This document shows positions 36,701 through 51,700 of a stretch of DNA of 64,000 nucleotides, piece by piece. The DNA comes from Urophycis tenuis (Eukaryota > Chordata > Actinopteri > Gadiformes > Phycidae): positions 9,973,414 through 10,037,413 of the forward strand of contig JAXIVH010000010.1 of the NCBI GenBank assembly GCA_036785325.1, given 5' to 3'. Numbering within the stretch: position 1 is the first letter of the stretch; every line of letters starts with the position of its first letter. Both the position numbers and the translations under genes were made by a program. The notes beneath the pieces were generated by a model, which was given only the letters and a program-made list of their open reading frames with translations, did no database searches and was not told where the DNA came from.

Positions 36701-39700
36701 AGATTGGCGGCCAGATCCAGAGTGACAACAAGTACCGCACCCATCCATCTACCTTCAAGTTCAGCAAGCTGATGGACTCCATGGACTTGACCCTGGCCAC
36801 TGCTAACAACCAGATAATGAACAAGGTGAAGCATGCTCACGCCAGATGGAAATGATAATCTACAATTTTGTTTCAGCTGTCATTTAGTATGATTAACCAT
36901 TAACCCTTCTTGTTCATTGTATTTGCAGAAAGCATACACTTCTGCTTGGGAGAATGACAAGCGTACTATCCATGTGATGCCAGATTCACCTGAGATTGTG
37001 CTGGCCAAGGCCAACGCCATCACCATGAGCAATGTAAGGCAATACTACTAATATAAACTACACCAAAGGGCCTGCCAAGGATTTCTGTATCAATAAATAT
37101 GTAATACACATACACACCTGTATTATTGCCTCTGTATCCTGTAACTAGAGAAACAAGTTTTGTCTACCCATTTCTCTTTTTGATCTGTCTTCCAGAAACT
37201 TTATAAGGCTGGTGTTGCAGAAATGGCGAACAAGGGATATAACCTCAAAGCAGATGCTATTCCTATTTTGGCTGCCAAATCTGGCACCAAAATTGCTAGC
37301 GACGTAAGTGAAGTACCTAAGTGTATCAAATCAGTAATGATTATTTATCCACTTAAGCCCCACTTTACATGAACATTATGGTTTGCAGATGTTGAAATGT
37401 TATTTCTTAATGCTTACTGCTCTAGTACAAGTACAAGCTGGATTATGAGAAGGCTAGGGGCCACCACGTGGGCTTCCGTAATGTCAAGGACGACCCCCTG
37501 CTGGTGCACTACATGCAAGTGGCCAAGATGCAGAGTGAGAGGAACTACACGAAGGACTATCAAAAGGCGAAGCTGAAGTACCACTCCCCAGTAGACATGA
37601 TGAGCCTGGTGCATGCCAAGGAGGCCTCTAAGGCACAGACCAATACTGGGTACAGGAAGATTCCCCACAACTACTTCCTGCTCCCCGACAACATGCAGCT
37701 GCAGCTGTGTCGTAAAATGATGGACATCCAGAGTGACGTAGGTTTAAGCAGTCATGCGTTTGAGTTCCTATATTACACTTTGATTGTGAAATTGCTGCGG
37801 GCCATGCTTAAAAAAGTAATTACTGCTCAAAGATTAATTGATTAAAAACTACTTAATGATATAAAAAATATCTGCTAATGAATCTGCTTTCATTGTTATG
37901 AAGGACATCACAAAGGCTAAGCTTTATTTAAATTTATTCTGCTCTCTTTCTACCTGTGACTTGAACTCTATCTCTAAACGCCTTCAGAATGAATACAAGT
38001 CAGAGTACAACAACCTTTACAGAGGAACAGGCTGGGTTCCTATTGGTTCCATTGATGTGGAGTTGGCCAAGGCTGCCAAATCAGCGTTGGCCGAACATGG
38101 CTACCGCCAGCACCCCAGCACTCTCAAGTTCACCAGCAAGACTGACTCTATGGATATGGTTCTTGCCATTACAAACTCAAAGCTGAAGGACAAGGTCTGA
38201 GCCCTTTTTCTTTTTAGTGTTCCACTGGTGATATATGGTTCAATGGATGACCGTTGAATAGTACATGCAATAATGTTACAGAGGTCCCTTGTCATGTTCT
38301 TATGTTGACCTAACTCTCTTTATTATTAAGGCTGCGTACAAAGCCTCCGGAGAGAAGTTCATGCACACTTACAACCTGCCAGCGGACGCCCCTGAGTTCC
38401 TCCAGGCCAAATTCAATGCCCAGACCATGAGCAAGGTATGAGCATGGCGGAATCATCCTGACGGCGCACAGCCTTAAATGTATGCTGGAACCAGAACTTT
38501 GCCTGATCTTCTTTAATCTTTGGTCTCCAGTCTCACTACAAGCAGAAGTGGATTGAACATATCGCCAAGGGGTATGACATGAGACCTGATGCCATCCCTA
38601 TCCTCCATGCCAAGCAAGGCAGGCACATCGCCAGCGATGTGAGTAGACACTAAAAAACAACATCATGTTTAATGTGCTGTAGGTAAGACTCAAGAGCTGT
38701 AATGTTATTTGTTACAAATGCCATAGCCATCCGTAGGCTATTAGTGAGTGAAATGTTCTCAGCCAATATCTGCTCTGCTGGACTTTTATGCCTCTGTATG
38801 AGGCTGTTATGATTTTAGACTGCTCCTGGCTTATTTCTGACAAATTATGGCATCTCTTCACTGATTGGTTCAGGAAGTCCATCTTCCCTGTCAATCACAT
38901 GCATGCTACTGCACTGTCACAGCTCAGCATAGGGATTAGAGAGGGAGGGAAGGGGCATTTTTTGGGCTGGTTTATTTCCTATACCTTGCTTTCTTCTGCT
39001 CTCTCCTTACAACTCTTATATCATACATGCAGCATCTTTAAAAAGGATGTGAAGACTTTGGGACTAAAGTACTTGATACGCTGCGTATTTATACAAATAT
39101 GTATTTTGTTTTATAGTTTGAGATTGATCAATTGTCTCCGGCTTTGGTTTAGATCCAATACAAGAAGGCCTATGAGAAGGCTAGGGGCCACCACGTAGGC
39201 TTCCGTAATGTCAAGGATGACCCTCTGCTGGTGCACTACATGGAAGTGGCCAAGATGCAGAGTGAGAAGAACTACAAGAAGGACTACAACAAGGCCAAGC
39301 TGAAGTACCACTCCCCAGTAGACATGATGAGCCTGGTGCACGCCAAGCAGGCCTCCAAAGCTCAGACCAATACTGGGTACAGGAAAATCGAGCACCATTA
39401 CAACCTCATGCCTGATGCCATGAACCTGGTTCTGGCCCGCAACATGAACGTCAACGCCAGTGATGTGAGTTGAAAAGACCTTGGAGTCAGGGACAAAAAA
39501 TCCCTGGTCATTCAGGAATAAATGTTTTATAAGCAGGACACTATGCTCCATAACAAATGCAGTTAATGAACACATTCACTTTCTCCTCTACCTGTACTGT
39601 AAATATGTATTCTCTTGTCCATCCGTTTAAGTAAAGTCACTTATTTTCCTACGTTACCCCACAATGTTTTCTTTGTTTTGTATGCAGTGTGACTACAAGT

Positions 39701-42700
39701 CAGAGTGGAACAACTACATCAGAGGCATTGGCTGGGTCCCCATTGGCTCAATTGGGGTGGAGACGGCTAAGATTGGCGGCGAGATCCAGAGTGAAAACAA
39801 GTACCGCACCCATCCATCTACCTTCAAGTTCAGCAAGCTGATGGACTCCATGGACTTGACCCTGGCCACCGCCAACAACCAGATAATGAACAAGGTGCAG
39901 GAGCTTATGAATAGAGTGCAGGTTGTCACAGCATTAACCCACCCCATGTTGTTCATGATAAATCTTTATTTGTTTGTGTCTTCAGAAAGCATACACTTCC
40001 GCTTGGGAGAAGGACAAGCGTACTGTCCACATCATGCCAGATTCACCTGAGATTGTGCTGGCCAAGGCTAACGCCATCACCATGAGCAATGTAAGGGGAT
40101 AGTACTACTATAAACTACACCAATGCCGGCAAAGGATTTCTGTATCAACAAATATACCATACACCTGTATTTAGTGCCTTTGTATCCTGTGACTAGAAAA
40201 ACTACATTTGTCTACCCATTTTCTCTCTTCGATCTGTCTTCCAGAAACTTTATAAGGCTGGCGTTGCAGAAATGGCGAATAAGGGATATAACCTCAAAGC
40301 AGATGCTATTCCTATTTTGGCTGCCAAATCTGGCACCAAAATTGCTAGCGACGTAAGTGAAGTACCTAAGTGTATCAAATCAGTGATGATTATTTATCCA
40401 CTTAAGCCCCACTTTACATGGACACTATGGTTTGCAGATGTTGTAATGTTATTTCTTAATGCTTACTGCTCTAGTACAAGTACAAGCTGGATTATGAGAA
40501 GGCTAGGGGCCACCACGTGGGCTTCCGTAATGTCAAGGACGACCCCCTGCTGGTGCACTACATGCAAGTGGCCAAGATGCAGAGTGAGAGGAACTACACG
40601 AAGGACTATCAAAAGGCGAAGCTGAAGTACCACTCCCCAGTAGACATGATGAGCCTGGTGCATGCCAAGCAGGCCTCCAAAGCTCAGACCAATACTGGGT
40701 ACAGGAACATCGAGCACCGTTACAACCTCATGCCTGATGCCATGAACCTGGTTCTGGCCCGCAACATGAACGTCAATGCCAGTGATGTGAGTTGAAAATA
40801 CTTAAAAAACAATGTGAACTGTGTGGGATATTTCCTTGATGACATGGAATGTTATTTCATATTGATAAAATAAATAACACTTCAAGCAAATGACCAAATG
40901 ATCAAATAAATAGAGGGTAGACTTTGGAGTCAGGGAAAACTAATCCCTGGTCATTAAGGAATCAATGTTTAAAAAAAGGACACTATGCAGTTAATGAACA
41001 CATTCAATTACACCTCTACCTGTACTGTACTACCTGTATATATTCTTACAGATATACATATTGTCCATCCTTTTAAGTAAAGTCACTTATTTCCCTGCGT
41101 AACCCAACACTGCTTTCTTTGGTTCATATGCAGTGTGACTACAAGTCAGAGTGGAACAACTACATCAGAGGTATTGGTTGGGTTCCCATTGGCTCACTTG
41201 GGGTGGAGACGGCTAAGATTGGCGGCCAGATCCAGAGTGACAACAAGTACCGCACCCATCCATCTACCTTCAAGTTCAGCAAGCTGATGGACTCCATGGA
41301 CTTGACCCTGGCCACCGCCAACAACCAGATAATGAACAAGGTGAAGCATGCTCACGCCAGAAATGATAATATACAATTTTGTTTCAGCTGTCATTTAGTA
41401 TGATTAACCATTAACCCTTCTTGTTCATTGTATTTGCAGAAAGCATACACTTCTGCTTGGGAGACTGACAAGCGTACTATCCATGTGATGCCAGATTCAC
41501 CTGAGATTGTGCTGGCCAAGGCCAACGCCATCACCATGAGCGATGTAAGGCAATCAAACAATAAACTATATGTATAGTGGTTATATAGTGGAGTTATTGC
41601 CTACAGTCTACGTCTATACCTTTTGTCTTATGTAACAGATTTAACCAAATGTTTCATTTGATGGATTTATTTTGTCAATCTTTTTTTATCTTTTGCAGAA
41701 ACTTTATAAGGCTGGAGTAATGGAAATGGCTAAAAAGGGCCATAACGTTAAAGCTGATGCCATCCCGATTGTGGCTGCCAAATTGGGCACCAAAATTGCT
41801 AGCAACGTAAGTGAAGAGTACCTAACTGTACCAAATTGGAGGAGTTGCTATTGGCTGCAATCAATTTTACATGTCAGCCAGTGCCTGTGAATAACAATGT
41901 ACTCCTGTCCCATTGCAGTATAAATACAAACTGGATTATGAAAAAGCAAGAGGCCACCATGTGGGCTTCCGCAGTATCCAGGATGACCCCTTGCTGGTGC
42001 ACTACATGCAAGTTGCCAAGCTGCAGAGTGAGAAGAATTACAAGAAGGACTACAACAAGTCCAAGCTGAAGTACCACTCCCCAGTAGACATGATGAGCGT
42101 GTTGCATGCAAAGCAGGCCTCCAAAGCTCAGACCAATACTGGGTACAAGCAGGTTAACAACCACTACACCGTACTTCCTGACGCCATGAACCTGGCGCTG
42201 GCCCGCAACATGCAGTTCATCATCAGCGATGTAAGTATGATTCTCTCGCTCTCCTTTTTTGTCGTTCTTCAAACAGGAAGTCTTCATATATATACTTTCT
42301 TTTAAAAAAAAAAGCATTGACAATGTATATAGTATGTTTTATTTTATCTTATTTTAATAGTTTTTATATAATTTATCATACACTGGTAATTTTATTTATT
42401 GTATATATACTCTGGTTTTTAGTACTCCTTTTTTCCTACTGTACTGCTGGTCACCGTGAATTTCTCCAAAGGGGGATTAATAAAGGACTATATTATCTTA
42501 TCTTATCTTAGACTGTAGAATGCAGCAACTGGTGGTAAAACCTAAACTAAAGCATTTTACAAACATTACATGCCGGACCAAATAATATGACCAACATTTT
42601 GTACAAAAATTCAGCCATAGATCATACTGTAGCTGTACTTTACCTGTGTCGTACTACCTACACATATTTAGTATTCAAAATTCCTAGCAAAAATGTGTCC

Positions 42701-45700
42701 TTTAAATTCATGAAAGTTATCAACTGGACATGGTAATTTCATGTCAGTTTGGGAAGATTTTGGAGAGATGGATTATGTGTTGGTCACATTGACAAAATTT
42801 ATTGAAGATGATCATTTTGTTTCTCTGTCGAACTTCTTTAGAACCAGTACAAGAGTGAGTATGAATCCTACTGCAAAGGAATTGGATGGGTTCCTATTGG
42901 GTCATTGGATGTTGAGAAAGCAAAGATCGCTGGCAAGATTCAAAGTGAGAAGCTGTACCGTCAGCACCCAAGTAACCTGAAGTTTACCAAGGACATGTTC
43001 TCCATGGACCTCACACTGGCCACTGCTAATAACCAAATCATGAATAAGGTATCGCTTGCAGTATATTGTGGGGATTACATATTTAGGAATATTTTATCAT
43101 CAGGAAAATGCCTCAGTAACAAGTTTGTTGTTTCTTTTTCAGCAATCCTATATTAAAGCCTGGGAAACGGACAAGACCAAAATCCACATCATGCCAGATG
43201 CTATGGATGTTGTTTTGGCGAAAGCAAACAAGAAAAATTACAGCGAGGTACAAACCCTATCATCTGATTTACCCAAACTTCTTCACTCCAAAACTGGTTC
43301 TATCTTCTGCAAAAAAATAAACAAACAGCACCAGCACACAATAACCGGAGAATGCAGTCACTCAGAAAATGGAATTGCAAAGAAATGCTGATGATTCTTT
43401 TCTTTTTAGAAACTTTACAAGCTGGACAATGAGCTGTCCAAGAAGAAGGGTCATAATATCCGCAAAGATGCTATAGCAATCCTGGCCGCCAAATCTGGCA
43501 CAACCATTGCCAGTGATGTAAGGTTCTTTTGGTATTTTTATACTGAACTACTGTGTTATTTGCATGCATATTCATTATTGGTGTTACTCATTCTGATGAT
43601 TTTCGTTTTATTTTTACACAGTATAAGTACAAAACGGGATACCGGAAGCAGGTGGGTCACCATATTGGTGCTCGCTGCATCCAGGACGACCCTTTGCTCA
43701 TGCTGGCTCTGAACTCAGCCAGAATTGCCAGTGATGCTCTGTACAGGAAGGACTTTAACAAGTCCAAGACTAAGTTCCATCTGCCAGTAGACATGATGGC
43801 CTTTGAACTGGCCAAGAAGAACCAGATTCAGGTCAACCATGCCAACTACATCACTCGTCTGCACAACTGGACTTGCCTACCCGACTCCACTGATGTTGTC
43901 CAGGCCAGACAAGCGTATGACATCCAGAGCGATGTATGTATGAATTTTCTTTTACATTCCATGTAAATTCCAATATATCTACCTTTTTATACATATTTGA
44001 GTGTATCAACATTGTATTCTTTGTTTTTTCCAGAATGTCTACAAGGAAGATCTGAAGCTGATGCAGGGTATTGGGTGGGTGCCCATAGGTTCATTGGATG
44101 TTGAAAAAGCAAAGAAGGCTGGTGAGATCCTGAGTGAACACCTGTATCGCAAACATCCCAGCAACTACAAGTTCACCTCCAAAACTGATGCCATGCCCTT
44201 AGTGCTGGCTAAGGCTAATGCTCAGATAAATAACAAGGTATGTAGTGATATGTGGTTCACTATGTTGTTAGCCTTATTCAATAATTGCTCAATATTAAAT
44301 CATATATGATGGTATAATAATGACATTCTACTTCCTTTATAGTCACATTTTTTAGTTTACCCCTTTGAATGTAGCCTCCTGTTGGTTTTTGTCTTTGTAG
44401 AAAGCCTACCATGAAGTCTGGGATAAGGAGAAGTCCAATATTCACATCATGCCTGATGCCATGGATGTCGTTCTGGCTAAGGCCAACAGGGCCAACTACA
44501 GCATTGTAAGTCAATAACATTTGTTGAGAATATTTGTGCTACTTCACATAATGTACAAAGGGTATTAACATTGTCTTGTCTGTATCTGCAGAAAAAATAC
44601 AAGCAGGCCAATGAAGACGCCAAGAAGAAGGGCTATGATCTGCGCAACGATGCAGTTTCTATTATTGCGGCCAAGGCTTCAAGGAACATTGCCAGTGATG
44701 TAAGTTGTTGTCAGTCACTCTTTTAATAATATTGCTTTAATCACGTGGTGTACTAATCACCTGGTTTGTGCTTCATATTTTCTTTCAGTACAAGTATAAG
44801 GCAGGATACCGCAAGCAGGTGGGTCACCATATTGGAGCTCGATGTGTCCAGGACGACCCTCTGCTCATGCTGGCTCTGAACTCAGCCAGGATTGCCAGTG
44901 ATGCTCTGTACAGGAAGGACTTTAACAAGTCCAAGACTAAGTTCCATTTGCCAGTAGACATGATAGCCTTTGAACTGGCCAAGAAGAACCAGATTCAGGT
45001 TAACCATGCCAACTACATCACCCGTCTGCACAACTGGACTTGCCTACCCGACTCCACTGATGTTGTCCAGGCCAGACAAGCATATGACATCCAGAGTGAT
45101 GTATGTATGAATTTTCTTTTACATCCCACGTAAATTCCAATATATCTACCTTTTTATACATATTTGAGTGTATCAACATTGTTTTTTTTTTTCTCCAGAA
45201 TGTCTACAAGGAAGATCTGAAGCTGATGCGGGGTATTGGGTGGGTGCCCATAGGTTCACTGGATGTGGAGAAAGCAAAGAAGGCTGGTGAGATCCTGAGT
45301 GAACACCTGTATCGCAAGCATCCCAGCAACTACAAGTTCACCTCCAAAACTGATGCCATGCCCTTAGTGCTGGCTAAGGCTAATGCTCAGATAAATAACA
45401 AGGTATGTAGTGATATGTGGTTCACTATACAGTTAGCCTTATTCAAGAATAACTCAATATTAAATCAGATATGATGGTATGAAATTGGCATTGTATGTTC
45501 TTTATAGTACACTTTTGTATAGTTTACCCCTTTGAATGTAGCCTCCTGTTGGTTTTTGTCTTTGTAGAAAGCCTACCATGAAGTCTGGGATAAGGAGAAG
45601 TCCAACATCCACATCATGCCTGATGCCATGGATGTCGTTCTTGCTAAGGCCAACAGGGCCAACTACAGCATTGTAAGTCAATAACCTTTTTTTGTGCTCC

Positions 45701-48700
45701 GTCACATAATGTACAAAGGGTATTAACAATGTATTGTCTGTACTTGCAGAAAAGATACAAGGACGCCTATGAAGAGTCCAAGAAGAAGGGCTATGATCTG
45801 CGCAATGATGCTGTTTCTATTATTGCAGCCAAGGCTTCAAGGAACATTATCAGTGATGTAAGTCGATGTTGATCACACTAAATTCTATTGCTTTAATCAC
45901 GTGGTGTACCAATCAACCTGGTTTGTGCTTCATATTTTCTTTCAGTACAAGTATAAGGCAGGATACCGCAACCAGGTGGGTCACCATATTGGAGCTCGAT
46001 GCGTCCAGGACGACCCTCTGCTTGTGCTGGCTCTGAACTCAGCCAGGATTGCCAGTGATGCTCTGTACAAAAAGGACTTCAACAAGTCCAAGACAAAGTT
46101 TAATCTGCCAGTCGACATGATGGCCTTTGAACTGGCCAAGAAGAACCAGATTCAAGTCAACCATGCCAACTACATCACTCGCCTGCACAACTGGACTTGT
46201 CTGCCCGACTCCACTGATGTTGTCCAGGCCAGACAAGCGTATGACATCCAAAGTGATGTATGTATGATTTTTTCATATTCCACATGTGCTAATATATGGA
46301 ACTTTTCATACATATTTGCGTGTATCAATATTGTATGCTTTGTTTTTTTCAGAACATCTACAAGGAAGATCTGAAGCTGATGCGGGGTATTGGGTGGGTG
46401 CCCATAGGTTCATTGGATGTTGAGAAAGCAAAGAAGGCGGGTGAGATCCTGAGTGAACACCTGTATCGCAAGCATCCCAGCAACTACAAGTTTACCTCCA
46501 AAACCGATGCCATGCCCTTAGTGCTGGCTAAGGCTAATGCCCAGATAAATAACAAGGTATGTAATGAAATGTGGTTCACTATGTTGTTAGCCTCATTCAA
46601 TAATTAAATAATATACGGTATGATTATGGAATTCTATGTTCTTTATAGTAAACCTTTGTATAGTTTACCCCTTTGAATGTAGCCTCCTGTTGGTTTTTGT
46701 CTTTGTAGAAAGCCTACCATGAAGTCTGGGATAAGGAGAAGTCCAACATCCACATCATGCCTGATGCCATGGATGTCGTTCTGGCTAAGGCCAACAGGGC
46801 CAACTACAGCATTGTGAGTCAAAAGCCTTTGTTTATGATAGTGCTTCTTCGCATAATGTACAAAGGGGATTAACAATGCATTGTCTGTATTTGCAGAAAA
46901 GATACAAGGATGCCTATGAAGATTCCAAGAAGAAGGGCTATGATCTGCGCAATGATGCTGTTTCTATTATTGCAGCCAAGGCTTCAAGGAACATTATCAG
47001 TGATGTAAGTTGATGTTGCTCACAATTCTATTCTATTGCTTTAATCACTTGGTGGAACAATCATCCTGACTTGTGCTTCACATTTTCTTCCAGTACAAGT
47101 ATAAGGCAGGATACCGCAACCAGGTGGGTCACCATATTGGTGCCCGCTGCGTCCAGGACGACCCTCTGCTTGTGCTGGCTCTGAACTCAGCCAGGATTGC
47201 CAGTGAGGTTCTGTACAAAAAGGACTTCAACAAGTCCAAGACAAAGTTTAATTTGCCAGTCGACATGATGGCATTTGAACTGGCCAAGAAGAACCAGATT
47301 CAAGTTAACCATGCTAACTACATCACCCGCCTGCACAACTGGACCTGCTTGCCAGACTCCAGTGATGTTGTTCATGCCAGACAAGTGTATGACATCCAGA
47401 GTGATGTAAGTCTTTATACATGTGTATTTCTTATTTCCTGTCTTTCATATTAATGACACTGAATTGGTCAACTATTGATTTAACCAAATGTTTTTGCTCA
47501 TAGGCTGTTTATAAAGCTGACTTGAAGTGGCTCCAAGGCATGGGATGGGTCCCTATTGGCTCGCTTGATGTGGAAAAGGCAAAGAAGGCTGGAGAGATCC
47601 TGAGTGACAGGAAGTATCGCCAGCACCCTAGTGCCAACCACTTCACCAGCCCCATTGATTCCCTGGAGATTGTTCTAGCCCAAAACAACGCCTTGAACAT
47701 GAACAAGGTAGGCCTCCCCCAGCAATAAATGCTGAATTGTCTCAAAGTCCTCTAGATGCAAAGATGTACAGTAGACAGTATTTTGCACTTCAGCTGCTAA
47801 TATGAAATCTACATCCTTGGGATAATAACTTATCACCCTGGATAATCATCCTGTATAGTGCTATCACTAAATGCTAATGTTACATTTGGTGTTGATTTGT
47901 TCCAGCGTTTGTACACCGAGGCCTGGGAGAAGGACAAGACCAAGCTGCACATCAACCCTGACACCCCTGAGATCATCCTATCCCAGCAGAATGCTATCAA
48001 CATGAGCAATGTGATTTTCCTCTTTACCTAACACTATTCACATGCTTTTTATGTGGTGCAATTACACCACATATCAGGTCAAAAAGGGTGACCTGGTCCA
48101 TGCAAGTATTAAAATGTGTGTCTTTCTTTTCAGAAAAAATACAGGCAAGGCTATGAGGATGCCATCAAGAAAGGCTATTACCTGCCTGGTGACGCTATCT
48201 CTGTGAAGAGTGCCAAAGCCTCCAGAAATATCATCAGTGATGTAAGTTAGATGAATATCAACATTTTCATTCATTCATTTCATTCATTTGTCTTTCCCAT
48301 AAGTCTCATACCAGGTTGTAACTTTGCAACATTTTCCCTGTGAATTTACCAGTACAAGTACAAGGCAGGATACCGCAAGCAGGTGGGTCACCATATTGGT
48401 GCCCGCTGCGTCCAGGACGACCCTCTGCTTGTGCTGGCTCTGAACTCAGCCAGGATTGCCAGTGATGCTCTATACAAAAAGGACTTCAACAAGTCCAAGA
48501 CAAAGTTTAATCTGCCAGTCGACATGATGGCATTTGAACTGGCCAAGAAGAACCAGATCCAGGTCAATCATGCCAACTACATCACACGCCTGCACAACTG
48601 GACCTGCCTGCCTGACTCTACCGATGTAGTCCAGGCCAGAAAGGCCTACGATCTCCAGAGCGATGTGAGTCATTTAATACATTGTTCAAGTTTTGTTCCA

Positions 48701-51700
48701 TGTTCCCAGGTTACTTTGTACACGTACTTTGATACATTGATTATTATCAATACCAGGTATCAACTTAAAAAAAGAATCCTAATTTGAATGTTTGTATGTC
48801 ATGTATAGCCAGGGTGGCTGAAAATGTATCCCTCTTTTGTCTCACCAGGCTGTGTACAAGGCTGACATGGAGTTCATGAAGGGTTTGGGATGGGTCCCCA
48901 TTGGCTCACTTGACGTTTTGAAGGCTAAGCACGCTGGAAATATCCTCAGCGACCATCTGTACAAGCTGAAACCAGATAAACAGAAATACACAACGGACAT
49001 GACCTCCATGCCCATGGTCTTGGCAAAATCAAATGCAGAGATTATGAACAAGGTAGGGAAGTGATAAGGTTTGGAAAAAATCCCAAATTTGTGAACAACT
49101 CCCATTGATAATTATGTACTTCAGCAATAGTGATGATGGTAAAGTAGACACAAGGTTTTTTCACTTCCCAATATTTTGTATTCATATCTTTGCTTTCACA
49201 GAGGAGCTATGTGGCTGCTTGGGAGACCGACAAGACTAAGACCCATCTTACCCCAGATCTGCCTGAGATCCTGCTCTCCAGATCCAATGCATACAACCTC
49301 AGCAATGTTTGTTTGATCTTTATGAAATACAGCAACTTTTATACCTCTATACAATCAACTTACACTAATAGCTAATCAACTTATCTGGCATCATTTTCAG
49401 AAACTGTACAGGGAGGATGTAGAGAAGATCTTCAGAAAGGGCTATGACCTCAAGGCCGATGCCGTTAGTGTGGTTGCTGCCAAGCGTGGAAGGGAAATCA
49501 TCAGTGACGTAAGTGGCATGAATTATGTTTGTTTTGTGTTGTCACTCATAGGATTGTTGTTAATATGTACTCCCTTAAATATCACAACAATACGTATATG
49601 TTCTCACAGTACAAATACAAGACAGGATACCGCAAGCAGGTGGGTCACCACATAGGTGCCCTAAGTGTCCGGGATGACCCTCTGATCATGCTGGCTCTGA
49701 ACTCAGCCAAGATCGCCAGTGAGGCCCTGTACAAGAAGGACTTCAACAAGTCCAAGACCAAGTTCCACCTGCCAGTGGACATGCTGACAATTGAGCTGGC
49801 CAAGAAATGCCAGATCCAAGTCAATGACTTCAACTACAGGACACACCTGCACAACTGGACCTGCCTGCCGGACTCCACCGATGTAGTCCAGGCCAGGAAG
49901 GCCTATGACCTCCAGAGTGATGTGAGTTTTTCATCAAATTATTGAGCACAGCAAACCTAACAGATTTATTTTGTCTTCAACTGATTGGCAAACCCTCCGT
50001 TTGTTTGTATACCAGGCTGTTTACAAAGCAGATATGGAATGGATCAAGGGAACAGGTTGGGTTCCCATCGGCTCATTGGAGGTGGAGAAGGCTAAGAAGG
50101 CAGCACAGATCTTGAGCGAGAGGCAATACCGCCAGCACCCAAGCCGCTTTAATTTCACCGCCAAGACAGATGACATGCCATATGCCCTTGCTAAGGCCAA
50201 TGCTGAGATCATGAACAAGGTATTTGTGTAATTGAATGTGGTTTTATGACATTCTTAGCCCATAGGTTGAAACATTTAAAACTAAATAGGATCCATTATT
50301 CGTGTCAAAGATAATGATATTTGTATTGACTTTTATTTTGTATTTTCTTCTTTCAAAATGGAAGTATGTGTCTTTTTTACATTAGCCAAAAGTATAGTAA
50401 CTTAACAGGCTGTACCTGACATCAACAGAAATCATATATTGCTGCCTGGGAGACTGATAAGACCAATATTCACATCATGCCTGACACTCCAGAGATCATC
50501 CTGGCCCAGCAGAACAAGCTCAACAACAGTCTGGTAATACAACCTTCAGTGTATCGTTATATACATGGTACAATGGTATGGATATGTAAGAAGAATGGCA
50601 TATAGTTGTTGTTTTTTCTTTCCACAGAAATATTACCGTGAAGGCTTCGAGGAGACTATTAAGAAGGGCTATTATCTGCCCAAGGATGCAATTTCTGTTT
50701 TGGCAGCCAAGGCCTCTCGGAACATTATCAGCGATGTAAGTCTTTACACTCAAGGTCTTCAAACTCATCGTTTATCCCATCTCTAATTTCACACATAGTA
50801 TTTTTTTTTGCATGAATTTCAATTACAGTTGTATCTTATTTGCTGCAAATAGTTGCATATCACAAACTTGTGTTTTGTTTTGATTGTGTAGTATAAGTAC
50901 AAGGCTGGCTTCCGCAAGCAGTGTGGACACCACATCGGGGCACTCAGTATTCAAGACGATCCTTTGCTTATGCTGGCTGCCAACGCATTCAGGATCTCCA
51001 GTGACAACCTGTATAAGAAGGACTTCCACAAAACCAAGACCAAGTACAAACTGCCGGTGGACATGGTGGCCTTTGAGCTCGCCAAGAAATGCCAGAACCA
51101 AGTGAATGACGTCCTCTACAGGACCCGTCTGCACAACTGGACCTGCCTGCCTGACTCGAGTGATGTAGTTCAGGCTAGAAAGGTGTACGACCTCCAGAGT
51201 GATGTGAGTGGTAGATGCCATAGTTGCCTGTACCCTTTTAAAACCCAGTGTTGTACTGTGATGTATTGATATGACAAATCGTCCATGTCTTGCAGGCTGT
51301 GTACAGGGCTGATATGGAGTGGATCAGAGGATGTGGCTGGTCACCACAGGACTCAGTGGATGTGGTCAAGGCCAGGAATGCCCAGAAAATCCTGAACGAA
51401 AACCTCTACCGCCAGCCCCCCAGCACTGTCAAGTTCACCAGTGTGGTGGACCTACCTGAGATTGTCCTGTCCAAGCAGAATGCTGACAACATCAGTGATG
51501 TGAGTTTCCCTGTATATTTGGCAGTGTTAAGGTTGCCTTGATTGCATTTTGTGGTTGGCAACTTTATCCACATACTCAATGAGTTTTTGTTTATGAATTA
51601 AATAATAACTACTACCAGCTGACACTGAATGTCCCTTTTATTAAATCAAATGAATTATTGTTCTGTGTTTGCCTTTGACAGAGGAAGTACACAGCAGCCT

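Noticed and set aside
39111..39575. 154-aa and similar ORFs antisense to neb exons (e.g. 37414-37668, 40463-40717)
   Set aside because: They recur opposite every 312-nt exon because of module codon composition; they have no independent splice or start context.
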